The notes beneath the pieces are model-generated. The model had not been told where the DNA came from and ran no database searches. It worked only from the letters and a program-made list of their open reading frames with translations. From Paracoccaceae bacterium (lineage in GTDB: Bacteria > Pseudomonadota > Alphaproteobacteria > Rhodobacterales > Rhodobacteraceae), in contig NZVE01000067.1 of assembly GCA_002697345.1 (NCBI GenBank), forward strand, positions 26,894 through 63,007: a stretch of DNA of 36,114 nt. The letters run 5' to 3'. The position numbers were made by a program, and so were the translations under genes. This document shows positions 25,477 through 33,411 of the stretch, one piece after another (the stretch's first letter is position 1; each line of letters starts with the position of its first letter).

Positions 25477-27000
25477 CTAGCTTTTGTTTTTTATTTTTTT
25501 TTCATAATCAGATTTTAGTTTTTTTCGATTTAACTTTCCATTCCCTGAAAGTGGAAAACTATGGACTCGGACAAATAATCTAGGCTGTTTATAGCGCGCT
25601 AAATTATTGCACGAGATTTCTTTAAACACCCTTTCATCTATATAACTATTTGACTTGTAAAATATTGCAGTTATCGATGTGTTGGCCTTTATAGTCACTT
25701 CAATAGCTGCTACATATTCTATGCCCTCAATTAAGCTGAAAAGGTTCTCTAATTCAATTGGGGAAACTCTATACCCACCAGCATTAATAATATCGTCCGC
25801 TCGTCCTAAAAAGGTAATTTCACCAAGCTTTGACATTTTCACTGTGTCATTAGTAACGAGCCAATCTCCATCAAGCTTTTTTTCTCCAACGTAGTTTATC
25901 AAGCATCCTGGATCACTAGTGGCTATGGCCAACCGTCCTGATTGGTTAAATGGCACTGGTGCTAATAACTCATTTAAAACTGCAACTTTTCGTCCTCTTT
26001 GAGGTTTTCCAATACTGTTTTTACTTTTGGAGTTAATCGCTCCTGGAACTTCCGAAATAAAGGTCGAGCACTCAGACATACCAAAAGATTCATAAACTTT
26101 AGAGTTAGTTTTTTTGTACCAGTCGTTTTTTATATTTTTAGGTAATTTTTCACCCGCAGATAAACAATGCCGTAATAGTTTTGTCTTTTCGAGCTTAGAG
26201 TATTTTATAATTTGTCTATATGTACTTGGTGACGAGGCAAAAATTGTAATTTTATTATTCTCAATTAATTTATTAAATTTAGCCGGATTAAAGGTATCTT
26301 TAAATATTATTGACGTTGCTCCCAAGGTCCATGGATCGAGGAGCCCTGTGCCAAGCGTATAAGTCCAGTTAAATGCGCCCGAATGTAATACCCGATCCTC
26401 TGACCCCATGTCATACCAGTCTTTAAACATCATTTGCCGTGCCCATATGGCACGATGTGCGTGAGCCACTCCTTTTGGATCTCCAGATGTTCCTGAAGTA
26501 AAAACTATATAAGCCAATCTATCTGGACTTCCCAATTCAGCAGGGAGTTTATCAATGTAGGTTTCAGGCCTAAGCTCCTGCTCAAAAAGTATTTTTATTG
26601 TTGTATCTGGTAATGATATTTTGTCACCAGCTATAATTAACTTTGGATTTATAATTTTATATATTCTATTTATTTCATTTTTTGTTAACTGAGCAGATGT
26701 AGGAACTGGGACAATGCCAGCCCATATACATCCTAAAAAAGTAATTGGAAAATTTACTGTATTCCCTAACCTTAGAAGTACTTTATCATTTTTTTTAAGA
26801 CCGATAGATTGAAGCATTGCAGCAGTACCTATTATCGCATTTGATAACTCTAGGTATGTCCAAGTACTTAAACCCTGAGATGTAACTAACTCTAAAGCAT
26901 TTTTAGTGCTATGCTTAAGGGAATGAGAAAGTACGTATTGAGTAAGATTAAAATTTGACGGGCAGGGTGGGTGGATCCCCGATTGAAACACTGACGTCAT
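25477..27000 (-). CDS. AMP-forming acyl-CoA ligase (ANL superfamily)
   Basis: This 507-residue adenylate-forming enzyme has the P-loop FTSGTSGDPKG (about 169-178), the aromatic-rich GAFNWTYTLGTGL substrate-pocket region, YESFGMSE (A5 motif), TNDTVKMSKLGEITFLGRADDIINAGGYRVSP (A7-A8 hinge) and the C-terminal catalytic lysine in SGNGKLNRKKL. Length and the HAHRAIWARQMMF segment place it near medium-chain/aromatic acyl-CoA ligases such as the benzoate-CoA ligase group rather than the ~650-residue acetoacetyl-CoA synthetases. It follows a 3-hydroxybutyrate dehydrogenase gene by 76 bases, so acetoacetate or a related short 3-oxo or hydroxy acid is the likely substrate (inference from context). Confidence 0.9.
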   Translation of the reverse strand: MTSVFQSGIHPPCPSNFNLTQYVLSHSLKHSTKNALELVTSQGLSTWTYLELSNAIIGTAAMLQSIGLKKNDKVLLRLGNTVNFPITFLGCIWAGIVPVPTSAQLTKNEINRIYKIINPKLIIAGDKISLPDTTIKILFEQELRPETYIDKLPAELGSPDRLAYIVFTSGTSGDPKGVAHAHRAIWARQMMFKDWYDMGSEDRVLHSGAFNWTYTLGTGLLDPWTLGATSIIFKDTFNPAKFNKLIENNKITIFASSPSTYRQIIKYSKLEKTKLLRHCLSAGEKLPKNIKNDWYKKTNSKVYESFGMSECSTFISEVPGAINSKSKNSIGKPQRGRKVAVLNELLAPVPFNQSGRLAIATSDPGCLINYVGEKKLDGDWLVTNDTVKMSKLGEITFLGRADDIINAGGYRVSPIELENLFSLIEGIEYVAAIEVTIKANTSITAIFYKSNSYIDERVFKEISCNNLARYKQPRLFVRVHSFPLSGNGKLNRKKLKSDYEKKIKNKS

Positions 27001-27076
27001 TTATTTGTCCAAAAAATATTTTTTGTGAAGATCATCAATGTCTACTCTTTTAATTTTTAAAGATATTATTGCTAAG

Positions 27077-27850
27077 TTACATTGCGGTCCAACCGCCATC
27101 AATACTAATTGCTGATCCAGTAACTTGGTCTGCATCTTTTGAACAGAGAAACTGGACTAAACCACTAATTTGTTCTGAGGTTACAAATTTTTTAGAGGGT
27201 TGCCGCTGCATAAGAACATTATTTACGAGCTCTTTTTCAGTCATCGAATATTGTTTCATTAAGTTGGGTATTTGTTTTTCTAAAAGTGGTGTCTCAGTAA
27301 ACCCAGGACAAATTGCGTTTACAGTTATCGGTTCTTCTGCAGTTTCTAGTGCAGCCACTTTAGAAAGTCCAATTACACCGTGTTTTGCAGCTACGTACGC
27401 CGCTTTTTGTGGTGATGCGACCAAACCATGCGCAGATGATATATTTATTATACGGCCCCATTTCGCTTTTCTCATCATGGGTAAAGCAATCGCTGTTGTA
27501 TGGAAAACCGCACTTAGCATTATCGCTATCATATCATCCCATTTTTCGGATGGTAGAGCCTCTATCGAACTAACGTGTTGAATTCCTGCATTATTCACAA
27601 GTATGTCAGTATGCTTAGTTTGTGCCACAAGACTTCGTGCTTGCGACCCAATTCTTAGGTCAGCACAAATATATTTTGCAGAAACTGAATATTTTTTTGA
27701 AAGATCATCTGCTAATTTATGATCTTCTGGGGTGTCCGTGAAGGAATTCAAGAATATATTGACTCCTTTAATCGCAAGTTTACTTGCAATTGAGTAGCCT
27801 ATTCCAGAAGTGGAGCCTGTAATTAGTGCAGTTTTTCCTGACAATTCCAT
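27077..27850 (-). CDS. bdhA: D-3-hydroxybutyrate dehydrogenase
   Basis: This 257-residue SDR oxidises D-3-hydroxybutyrate to acetoacetate with NAD. It has TGSTSGIG (11-18), NNAG near 86-89, and the catalytic set S139, Y152 and K156. The residues known to hold the substrate carboxylate in the Pseudomonas fragi enzyme (Gln94, His144, Lys152, Gln196) are matched at a constant offset of three by Q91, H141, K149 and Q193. This makes the functional call much stronger than a bare SDR assignment. The pocket tryptophan of that enzyme is F184 here, in PGFTETPLLEKQI, which may broaden or shift substrate size. The gene follows dctM by 36 bases and precedes the acyl-CoA ligase, so it probably acts on what the TRAP system imports. 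Confidence 0.92.
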   Translation of the reverse strand: MELSGKTALITGSTSGIGYSIASKLAIKGVNIFLNSFTDTPEDHKLADDLSKKYSVSAKYICADLRIGSQARSLVAQTKHTDILVNNAGIQHVSSIEALPSEKWDDMIAIMLSAVFHTTAIALPMMRKAKWGRIINISSAHGLVASPQKAAYVAAKHGVIGLSKVAALETAEEPITVNAICPGFTETPLLEKQIPNLMKQYSMTEKELVNNVLMQRQPSKKFVTSEQISGLVQFLCSKDADQVTGSAISIDGGWTAM

Positions 27851-27886
27851 TATGTTAGATTACTCTAAAAGCTAAATTAGGTAAAC

Positions 27887-30547
27887 TTAGAAATTTAGAG
27901 AAATATCCCTATGAATTGCACTACATTTTGCTAAATAAAGTCCCTGTTTTCGAGTTAATTTAGATTGTTTTCTTGCTCCAATGCTCTCAGAAATACCACT
28001 TAAGTACTCTTTTAAATCTTTATGAGTATTAGTCTTTAATGCTACTCTCCAAGATTTATTAGTAGCAAATATCTTCAGAGATTTTTCATACTCCTTTAAT
28101 GCTTTTTCAAGTTTAACCTTACCTGGCTTAAGCTGTCTGGCTACCTTTCCAAGAGAGGATTTTATGGAGGATGCTCCTTTAACTCTTCCAAACTTCTTAG
28201 CTAATTTTTTAACTTCTAATAAAGAGTCTCCATCAGTATCGTTGTTTATCAAGACCCTAAGGGATACAAGTTCTGACTCAAGGCCTAAAAGCTTATCATT
28301 TTCTTCAATTATCAGGACTAGCTCAGACACTGGTTCATAAGATTTGTCTGCCGCTCTTCGATATTTCATTCTAGCGCTGTTTTCAGCTTTAGTGAGTTTA
28401 CTAAAAGTTTTGTAAGTAGTCTTCCACTCGTCAGGGATTTCAGACTTAAGATGTACGATTTCTTTTTCTAAAGATTTCATTTTAGCAATTACTTGCTCTC
28501 TTTTTTCAACATCATCTTCAGATTTCAAATATGCTAAAGAACTTTTTAACTCTTTTGACTCATTTTCTGCGCTCCTGATAGAGCTTTCAATACCACGAAC
28601 AACAGTTAATAATGGTCGATAACTAGATGTATTATCTTTGACTAATTTTTCTGCAACAAATATTTGATCCAATTGGGCAAGGGCGGTCTCTGCGGAGTTA
28701 AATGCCCCTGTTAGATTTGATGAAATTTTCTTTGGTAGAAATGTTAAATCTAGCGCTTTAGCTTTAGCTATGGTGCCTACTATTTGATCTTTGTTTTTAT
28801 TTACTTCGACGTTAGAATATTCCTCTAAACAAATTTGAAGTTTGGGGTTTCTTGGTGGTGGAGAGGAGTCTCCTAATAGGCTCATTCTATTTGGTAAATA
28901 ATTAACAAGTTGAGGGTAGTATCCAACAATTCCTAGTGCAATTAATTGTAAGCAGATAAATGCGATTACACCTTTATATATATCGACAGTTCTAACAGAT
29001 GATGGAGCCACTCCCCTAAGGTAAAATAGTGCAAAACCAAATGGTGGAGTTAGAAAGGAGGTCTGAATATTTAGTCCAATCATTACCCCTAACCATACTG
29101 CAGTTATATTAGCAGATGGATCTGCAAGAAGAATGGGTGCTACGATTGGTACTACGACAACAGCAATTTCGATAAAGTCTAAAAAGAAACCTAGCACGAA
29201 GATAACGGCCATAACTATAACGAACTTCGCCCAAAAACCGCCTGGTAGTGAATTTAAGAAATCTCTAACAAGGTCCTCACCGCCAAAGGCTCTAAACGCA
29301 GCTGTTAACATTGCTGCACCGAGTAGAATAATAAATACCAGTGATGTTGTTTTCGCTGTTTCAATCATTACTTCATGGAGTGTATTGTTCAGTTTTAATA
29401 CTCTAAGTCCACTCCAAACCAGTGAGGTAATTAGACCTAATGTCGCTAATAGACCCAACCAGATACCTGTACTATTGCCGCCATTCACGATAATAGCTTT
29501 AACATTCATGGTGTAATTTGATAAACAAAAAGCAATCAAAAGTATTGATAGCATTGCAAGAATTGCAGGGTAATATCTTGCCTTGGTCCCTTCTATTAAA
29601 CGATAACCCGCCATTATTAGTGCACCAGAGGCGCCGATTGCTCCTGCTTGGTTTACTGTGGCTATTCCAGTAATAATCGACCCAAGAACTAAGAAAATAA
29701 GTCCTAGTGGAGGAACTATAGTTAATACACAACCACCCCAAAACTTTAGATCCATTACACCTTTATATCTTACTGCAGGTGCTGCCTTTGGAAAGAATGT
29801 AGCAAAAACTAAAATAAATAGCATATATACAGCGACTAAAACAATTCCAGGAACCAGAGCCCCTAAAAACATTTCTCCAGCACTTGTAGATCCAACATCA
29901 AACATACTAGGCATCGAAAGCTCACCGGTTGCCTCTTTGTGAAGCAGTTTACGAGCTGTACCAGCTTGATCAGCGGCTGATGCTAGTTGATCTGCCAGTA
30001 TAATAAGAACAATAGATGGTGGTATTATTTGACCTAAAGTTCCGGATGCAGCAATTGTGCCAGATGCAAGTGGTTTGGAATAATTGTTTCTTAGCATAGC
30101 AGGTAGGGATATGAGGCCCATAGCCACAACAGTAGCCCCAACTATTCCAGTGGTTGCAGCTAACAGTGCCCCCACAAAAACAACTGATATTCCAAGCCCA
30201 CCAGGGACAGGGCCAAAAAGGTTAGCCATAGTTACTAAAAGATCTTCAGCAATTTTAGATTTTTGAAGCATTATACCCATAAAAATAAATAGTGGGATTG
30301 CTATCAAGGTATCTCTTTCAACTTCCCAATAGACTCCTCTGAGGTTTGTCACACCTGAGGATAACCATTGAGATGGTCCTCCTTGATGAAAGTAGGCAGA
30401 TGGATCTCCTGAAAAAATTAGACCAGATACTCCGGCAAGAATAATTGTTATTATAGCGGCACCAGGCAAAGCAAAAGCCACAGGGTAACCAGAGCCGAGT
30501 GCTGTAGCCATTATTATTACAAGTACTGCTAGAAAAAATAATTCCAT
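27887..30547 (-). CDS. dctM: TRAP transporter large permease DctM with long C-terminal helical extension
   Basis: This 886-residue protein is about twice the usual DctM length. The first ~555 residues are the multi-helix membrane domain of the DctM family: FALPGAAIITII near the start, the PLFIFMGIMLQKS segment, ATTGIVGATVVAMG, ASGTLGQIIPPSIVLI, and late FFLDFIEIAVVVVPI and TSFLTPPFGFALFYLRG. An additional membrane stretch between about 280 and 390 fits the larger mannitol/chloroaromatic-type subgroup. From about residue 558 (GDSSPPPRNP) a soluble, highly charged, helical and coiled-coil-like tail of ~330 residues follows. I start at the ATG at 30547, with AAGGAA six bases upstream; a longer start would add charged residues overlapping dctQ. 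The permease drives sodium- or proton-coupled uptake. Confidence 0.9.
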   Translation of the reverse strand: MELFFLAVLVIIMATALGSGYPVAFALPGAAIITIILAGVSGLIFSGDPSAYFHQGGPSQWLSSGVTNLRGVYWEVERDTLIAIPLFIFMGIMLQKSKIAEDLLVTMANLFGPVPGGLGISVVFVGALLAATTGIVGATVVAMGLISLPAMLRNNYSKPLASGTIAASGTLGQIIPPSIVLIILADQLASAADQAGTARKLLHKEATGELSMPSMFDVGSTSAGEMFLGALVPGIVLVAVYMLFILVFATFFPKAAPAVRYKGVMDLKFWGGCVLTIVPPLGLIFLVLGSIITGIATVNQAGAIGASGALIMAGYRLIEGTKARYYPAILAMLSILLIAFCLSNYTMNVKAIIVNGGNSTGIWLGLLATLGLITSLVWSGLRVLKLNNTLHEVMIETAKTTSLVFIILLGAAMLTAAFRAFGGEDLVRDFLNSLPGGFWAKFVIVMAVIFVLGFFLDFIEIAVVVVPIVAPILLADPSANITAVWLGVMIGLNIQTSFLTPPFGFALFYLRGVAPSSVRTVDIYKGVIAFICLQLIALGIVGYYPQLVNYLPNRMSLLGDSSPPPRNPKLQICLEEYSNVEVNKNKDQIVGTIAKAKALDLTFLPKKISSNLTGAFNSAETALAQLDQIFVAEKLVKDNTSSYRPLLTVVRGIESSIRSAENESKELKSSLAYLKSEDDVEKREQVIAKMKSLEKEIVHLKSEIPDEWKTTYKTFSKLTKAENSARMKYRRAADKSYEPVSELVLIIEENDKLLGLESELVSLRVLINNDTDGDSLLEVKKLAKKFGRVKGASSIKSSLGKVARQLKPGKVKLEKALKEYEKSLKIFATNKSWRVALKTNTHKDLKEYLSGISESIGARKQSKLTRKQGLYLAKCSAIHRDISLNF

Positions 30548-30557
30548 TGATTTTTCC

Positions 30558-31553
30558 TTAGTGTGAAATAGGGGCGACTTCTCGCTTACCTGGCTCATTT
30601 CTAATATCGGCTACGGATTCTAAAAAAGAACTTACGAATTGTATTTGCATTGTGATAGCAAAAATCAATAAGAATGCAGCCATTTGATATTTTGTATACA
30701 TACCTGCAGTTCCAGTTTGTGTGACTTCAAAATTCATTACTGGGGAATTAACAATCGCTTGCTTGGACCAGAGACAAATTAAAAATATTGTTATAGCTGT
30801 CATCATCCCAAGAAATACCGAACCGTAAGCATTCACTTTTCCTTTTTTTCTGGAGTTGAATCCAGAGTATAGTATATCAACTCTAACATGCCCTTCCTGA
30901 AGTAGCGTATAGGCTGAAGCAAATAAGAAGAGTGCGGCATACCAGTACCTCACTAAATCTCCCATCAGAGATTGCTCATAAGAGAAAACAAATCTTGAGA
31001 TAACAATCAGAAGTTCTGCTCCAACAATCATTAATGCAAGCCAAAAAAATCCTAAAGTACGTGAGAATAATGCAATAATAAAACCCAAAATTATAAGAGG
31101 GATATGGATCATTGTTCCTATAAAACTAGAACGTAGTAGGGCCGAAGCTACAGTCTCATTAAATAATACTGGTAGTAAACTTTCTACTCTTAGCCAAGCA
31201 ATGGATGCATCCACAACCCCGACAAATAATACTGAGAAAAAGCAGGCACGAATAAAGTAAGTATTGAAGTTTGTAATTTGAATTGCGTCACTACGTAAAG
31301 TTCTATTTGGTGTTCTATTTACCCAGTAAATTATACTTAGAAAGCTAATAACATAAACAAGGGGCTGTATTAGGTTTTTAATAGATGGGTCTGAAAAGAA
31401 TTCTCGCCCTGAAGGAACTCCAAATCCTAATAATAAGATATTATTTATTAGAAAGGCTACTAAAAATGCTAAAGTCAACCAGCCAATCGTTCGAACTAGT
31501 ACAGCCGGCCGGCCATCTAATGTAATTTGAGAAGTAGGGGTTGATGAAACCAT
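30558..31553 (-). CDS. dctQ: TRAP transporter small permease DctQ, enlarged
   Basis: This 331-residue membrane protein lies between dctP and dctM. The C-terminal half (about 150-310) carries the four-helix DctQ pattern: FFWLALMIVGAELLIVISRFVF, then ALFLFASAYTLLQEGHVRVDILYSGFNSRKKG, the diagnostic VRVD segment, and two further helices. The first ~150 residues add about four hydrophobic stretches not found in ordinary 160-200-residue DctQ proteins. It should bind DctM in the inner membrane. It ends 10 bases before the dctM start. The assignment rests on both the VRVD-type segment and the operon position. Confidence 0.88.
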   Translation of the reverse strand: MVSSTPTSQITLDGRPAVLVRTIGWLTLAFLVAFLINNILLLGFGVPSGREFFSDPSIKNLIQPLVYVISFLSIIYWVNRTPNRTLRSDAIQITNFNTYFIRACFFSVLFVGVVDASIAWLRVESLLPVLFNETVASALLRSSFIGTMIHIPLIILGFIIALFSRTLGFFWLALMIVGAELLIVISRFVFSYEQSLMGDLVRYWYAALFLFASAYTLLQEGHVRVDILYSGFNSRKKGKVNAYGSVFLGMMTAITIFLICLWSKQAIVNSPVMNFEVTQTGTAGMYTKYQMAAFLLIFAITMQIQFVSSFLESVADIRNEPGKREVAPISH

Positions 31554-31602
31554 CGAGTTACTCCAGAAGAAAAAACAGTCAAATCTACTTTATTATTTTT
31601 TA

Positions 31603-31630
31603 AGGGAGCCACAGTTAAATGCAGCTCCCT
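31603..31630. terminator. Intercistronic stem-loop between dctP and dctQ
   Basis: AGGGAGC and GCTCCCT form a 7-bp stem around a 14-base loop, starting 22 bases after the dctP stop. A run of T follows only on the plus strand, so on the operon strand it is more likely a stabiliser or leaky attenuator that keeps binding-protein levels high than a full terminator. A similar stem lies at the matching place in the ABC operon (4899-4925). Confidence 0.5.
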
Positions 31631-31651
31631 ATTTTTTTGATTTAAAGGATT

Positions 31652-32737
31652 TTAAGTTAAACCCAAAACTCTATTACGTTGGCTAGAAAACTCGATCTCA
31701 GCAATCGCACGGAAACCACCAATATCCCTAAGAGCAGCTTGGTAAGAATCGTTAACTCTTGCAGCTAGATCTGAGTGTTGACGAGTTTCCTCAAAAACTT
31801 CAGCAGCGGCATCACCAAAAGCATCCCAAACGTCATCATTGAAGGAACGAAGTTTTGTTCCATGATCATCAACTAACTTTTTAAGATAAGTTCCATTGTT
31901 TGCCATCGCTTCTTCTGGCTGAGCAGCATTTTCTTCCATACATGCGGCTTCAATTACAGCTCTTTCGTGATCTGTAAGATTATTCCAGAAATCTAGGTTC
32001 ATTCCAAAGCCAAGACCACCACCTGGTTCGTGCATTCCACCTGTGTAGTAGTACTGGGCAGCTTCATAAAACTTCATGAAGTAGTCATTGTATGGGCCCA
32101 CCCACTCAGTAGCATCAATAGATCCAGAAACAAGGTTTTCATAGATTTGCCCACCTGGAAGTGATACAGTTGAAACGCCTAGTTTTGAAAGAACAGTTCC
32201 TCCAAGTCCAGGAATTCTCATTTTAAGACCTTGTAAATCCTCAGGAGAATTAATTTCTTTATTAAACCAACCGCCACACTGAGCGCCTGTGCCGCCACAA
32301 GTAAGAGCTTTCAAGTTAAATCCAGCAGCAAGCTCATCCCATAACTCTTGACCGCCCTTGAATTTGATCCATGCGTTCCACTCAGGAGTAGTCATCCCGA
32401 AAGGTACTGATGTGAAGTAGTTGTACGCTGCATGCTTTCCACCCCAGTAATACTCAGCAGCGATATATGCGTGAGAATTTCCTGCGGCAACTTCATCAAA
32501 GCTATCAAAAGCTCCAACTTTTTCTCCTGCAGCAAAATACTCTGTTTTAAGAGCTCCACCTGAAATTGCATCAATGCGAGCACAAAGACGTTGTGCTGAA
32601 ATACCTAGTCCTGGAAAATCCCTAGGCCAAGTAGATACAACTGTGATGGTTTTAACACCCTGAGCGATTGCCGGTGCTGCTAATACAGCTCCAGTACCAG
32701 CTAATGCGGCTCCTGTAATAAATTTACGACGTTCCAT
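31652..32737 (-). CDS. dctP: TRAP transporter solute-binding protein DctP (TakP-like)
   Basis: This 361-residue periplasmic binding protein starts at the ATG at 32737, with GGAGG nine bases upstream; another ATG 24 bases earlier lies before the ribosome site. The N-terminus MERRKFITGAALAGTGAVLAAPAIAQ is a signal with a twin arginine and likely Tat export. It closely follows the layout of Rhodobacter sphaeroides TakP, a 2-oxo-acid binder: STWPRDFPGLG, YYWGGKHAAYNYFTSVPFGMT, Q153 in TGAQCGGWFNKEI, R174 in RIPGLGG, and E211-W212 in DATEWVGPYND. Those residues suggest a small carboxylate ligand with a bound cation. With the downstream 3-hydroxybutyrate dehydrogenase, a hydroxy or oxo acid is the best guess. 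It is probably the first gene of a five-gene operon. Confidence 0.93.
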   Translation of the reverse strand: MERRKFITGAALAGTGAVLAAPAIAQGVKTITVVSTWPRDFPGLGISAQRLCARIDAISGGALKTEYFAAGEKVGAFDSFDEVAAGNSHAYIAAEYYWGGKHAAYNYFTSVPFGMTTPEWNAWIKFKGGQELWDELAAGFNLKALTCGGTGAQCGGWFNKEINSPEDLQGLKMRIPGLGGTVLSKLGVSTVSLPGGQIYENLVSGSIDATEWVGPYNDYFMKFYEAAQYYYTGGMHEPGGGLGFGMNLDFWNNLTDHERAVIEAACMEENAAQPEEAMANNGTYLKKLVDDHGTKLRSFNDDVWDAFGDAAAEVFEETRQHSDLAARVNDSYQAALRDIGGFRAIAEIEFSSQRNRVLGLT

Positions 32738-32808
32738 ATTAACATTCCTCCTTAGTTTCATTTGACAGCTAATGATCAGTTTTTAATCAAGCCTAACCGA
32801 TGATGGTC

Positions 32809-32993
32809 TCAACTAATGAGATTTGCAACCCAAATTTGTTAAATTGAATCAATATATGAGATTTATTACCTAAACACTGTTAATTAGAGTCAACATATGA
32901 GAATATAATAGCCATAATTTAGCTAAAACTATAAGAGTATCAATTAATGAGAGTTTCAAATTTAAATTTGTTAATTGGTATCATAAAGTGAGA
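32809..32993. repeat. Array of five degenerate TCA-N5-TGAGA boxes upstream of dctP
   Basis: Five 13-base boxes fit TCA-N5-TGAGA: 32809-32821, 32849-32861, 32890-32902, 32940-32952 and 32981-32993. Start-to-start distances are 40, 41, 50 and 41 bases. The first forms a full TCTCA-N5-TGAGA palindrome and the others keep one perfect arm. Flanks also recur, such as TGTTAATT or TTGTTAAATT just before several boxes. A sixth, weaker box may lie at 33101-33113. On the dctP strand they read TCTCAT-N4-TTGA and begin about 70 bases before the start codon. Multi-site regulator binding on one face of the helix is the likely role; a decayed tandem repeat is the alternative. Confidence 0.6.
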
Positions 32994-33231
32994 ATTTATA
33001 CTCAACTTTTGTAACATTTTACTTAAAATAAAATATATTTAAATTAAATAATTCAATAAAGTTATTTTTTGATATCTTTAATTTAGTAAAATCACCTGTA
33101 CCAATATATGATAATTTATCTAGTGATCAGTTATTCTTTTTGAAGTAAATAAAATTATTTTTAGTTAATAATGAAATAAACTCATTACTTTTAAAATACT
33201 TGCATATAGAGGATATAAAAACTTCGATTCT

Positions 33232-33307
33232 CAAAAAAAAACGCCAGCCGAAGCTGGCGCTGAGTTATTGAGGCAGGTTTCATACAGGCAGAAACCTATC
33301 GAGCAGT
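33232..33307 (-). ncRNA. Candidate intergenic small RNA, about 75 nt
   Basis: The predicted transcript starts near 33307 at an A seven bases past a good -10 box. It contains a hairpin with a 7-bp stem (AGGTTTC / GAAACCT around a 9-base loop), a 16-base single-stranded linker (GCCTCAATAACTCAGC), and a 7-bp GC-rich stem CGCCAGC / GCTGGCG capped by TTCG, followed by nine T. No open reading frame of useful length lies in it, and no annotated minus-strand gene lies close upstream that the terminator could serve: the next gene to the right is on the plus strand. I do not recognise it as a known RNA family. Confidence 0.6.
33233..33259 (-). terminator. Rho-independent terminator of the candidate small RNA
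   Basis: A 7-bp perfect GC-rich stem with a TTCG tetraloop is followed on the minus strand by nine consecutive T (33241-33233). It is the clearest intrinsic terminator in the window. Read on the plus strand it lacks a T-run, so it acts for leftward transcription only. Confidence 0.85.
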
Positions 33308-33313
33308 AAGCCG

Positions 33314-33341
33314 GTTATAAAGAATTTAAGAAGTAAGTCAA
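33314..33341 (-). promoter_or_regulatory. Sigma-70-like promoter of the candidate small RNA
   Basis: TTGACT (33341-33336) and TATAAC (33319-33314) are separated by 16 bases on the minus strand, each one base from consensus. The predicted start is about 75 bases before the end of the T-run of the terminator. Confidence 0.55.
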
Positions 33342-33411
33342 AGTTAAAAGTTTTAATATTATAAATTTTTAGTTAACTAGTATTATTACAACAATTTATG
33401 AGGTCCAAGTA

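Larger units (their letters stand above)
32738..33411. other. 674-bp non-coding gap
   Basis: This is the only long gap in the window. From left to right it holds the dctP leader, an array of TCA-N5-TGAGA boxes (32809-32993), an AT-rich stretch in which I see only one weak further box (33101-33113), the sRNA gene (33232-33307) with its promoter, and the leader of the YejA-like gene. No reading frame of convincing length or composition is present. Confidence 0.7.

Noticed and set aside
27010-27025. Perfect 16-bp palindrome CAAAAAATATTTTTTG between bdhA and the CoA ligase gene
   Set aside because: It consists almost entirely of one A-run and one T-run in an AT-rich gap, so it is expected by chance and too weak for a terminator.
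33260-33325. Partial resemblance of the minus strand (AACCGGCTTAC) to the 3' end of bacterial RNase P RNA
   Set aside because: The rest of an RNase P RNA would have to lie inside the YejA-like coding region, and none of the conserved core elements are seen. The match is short enough to be chance.
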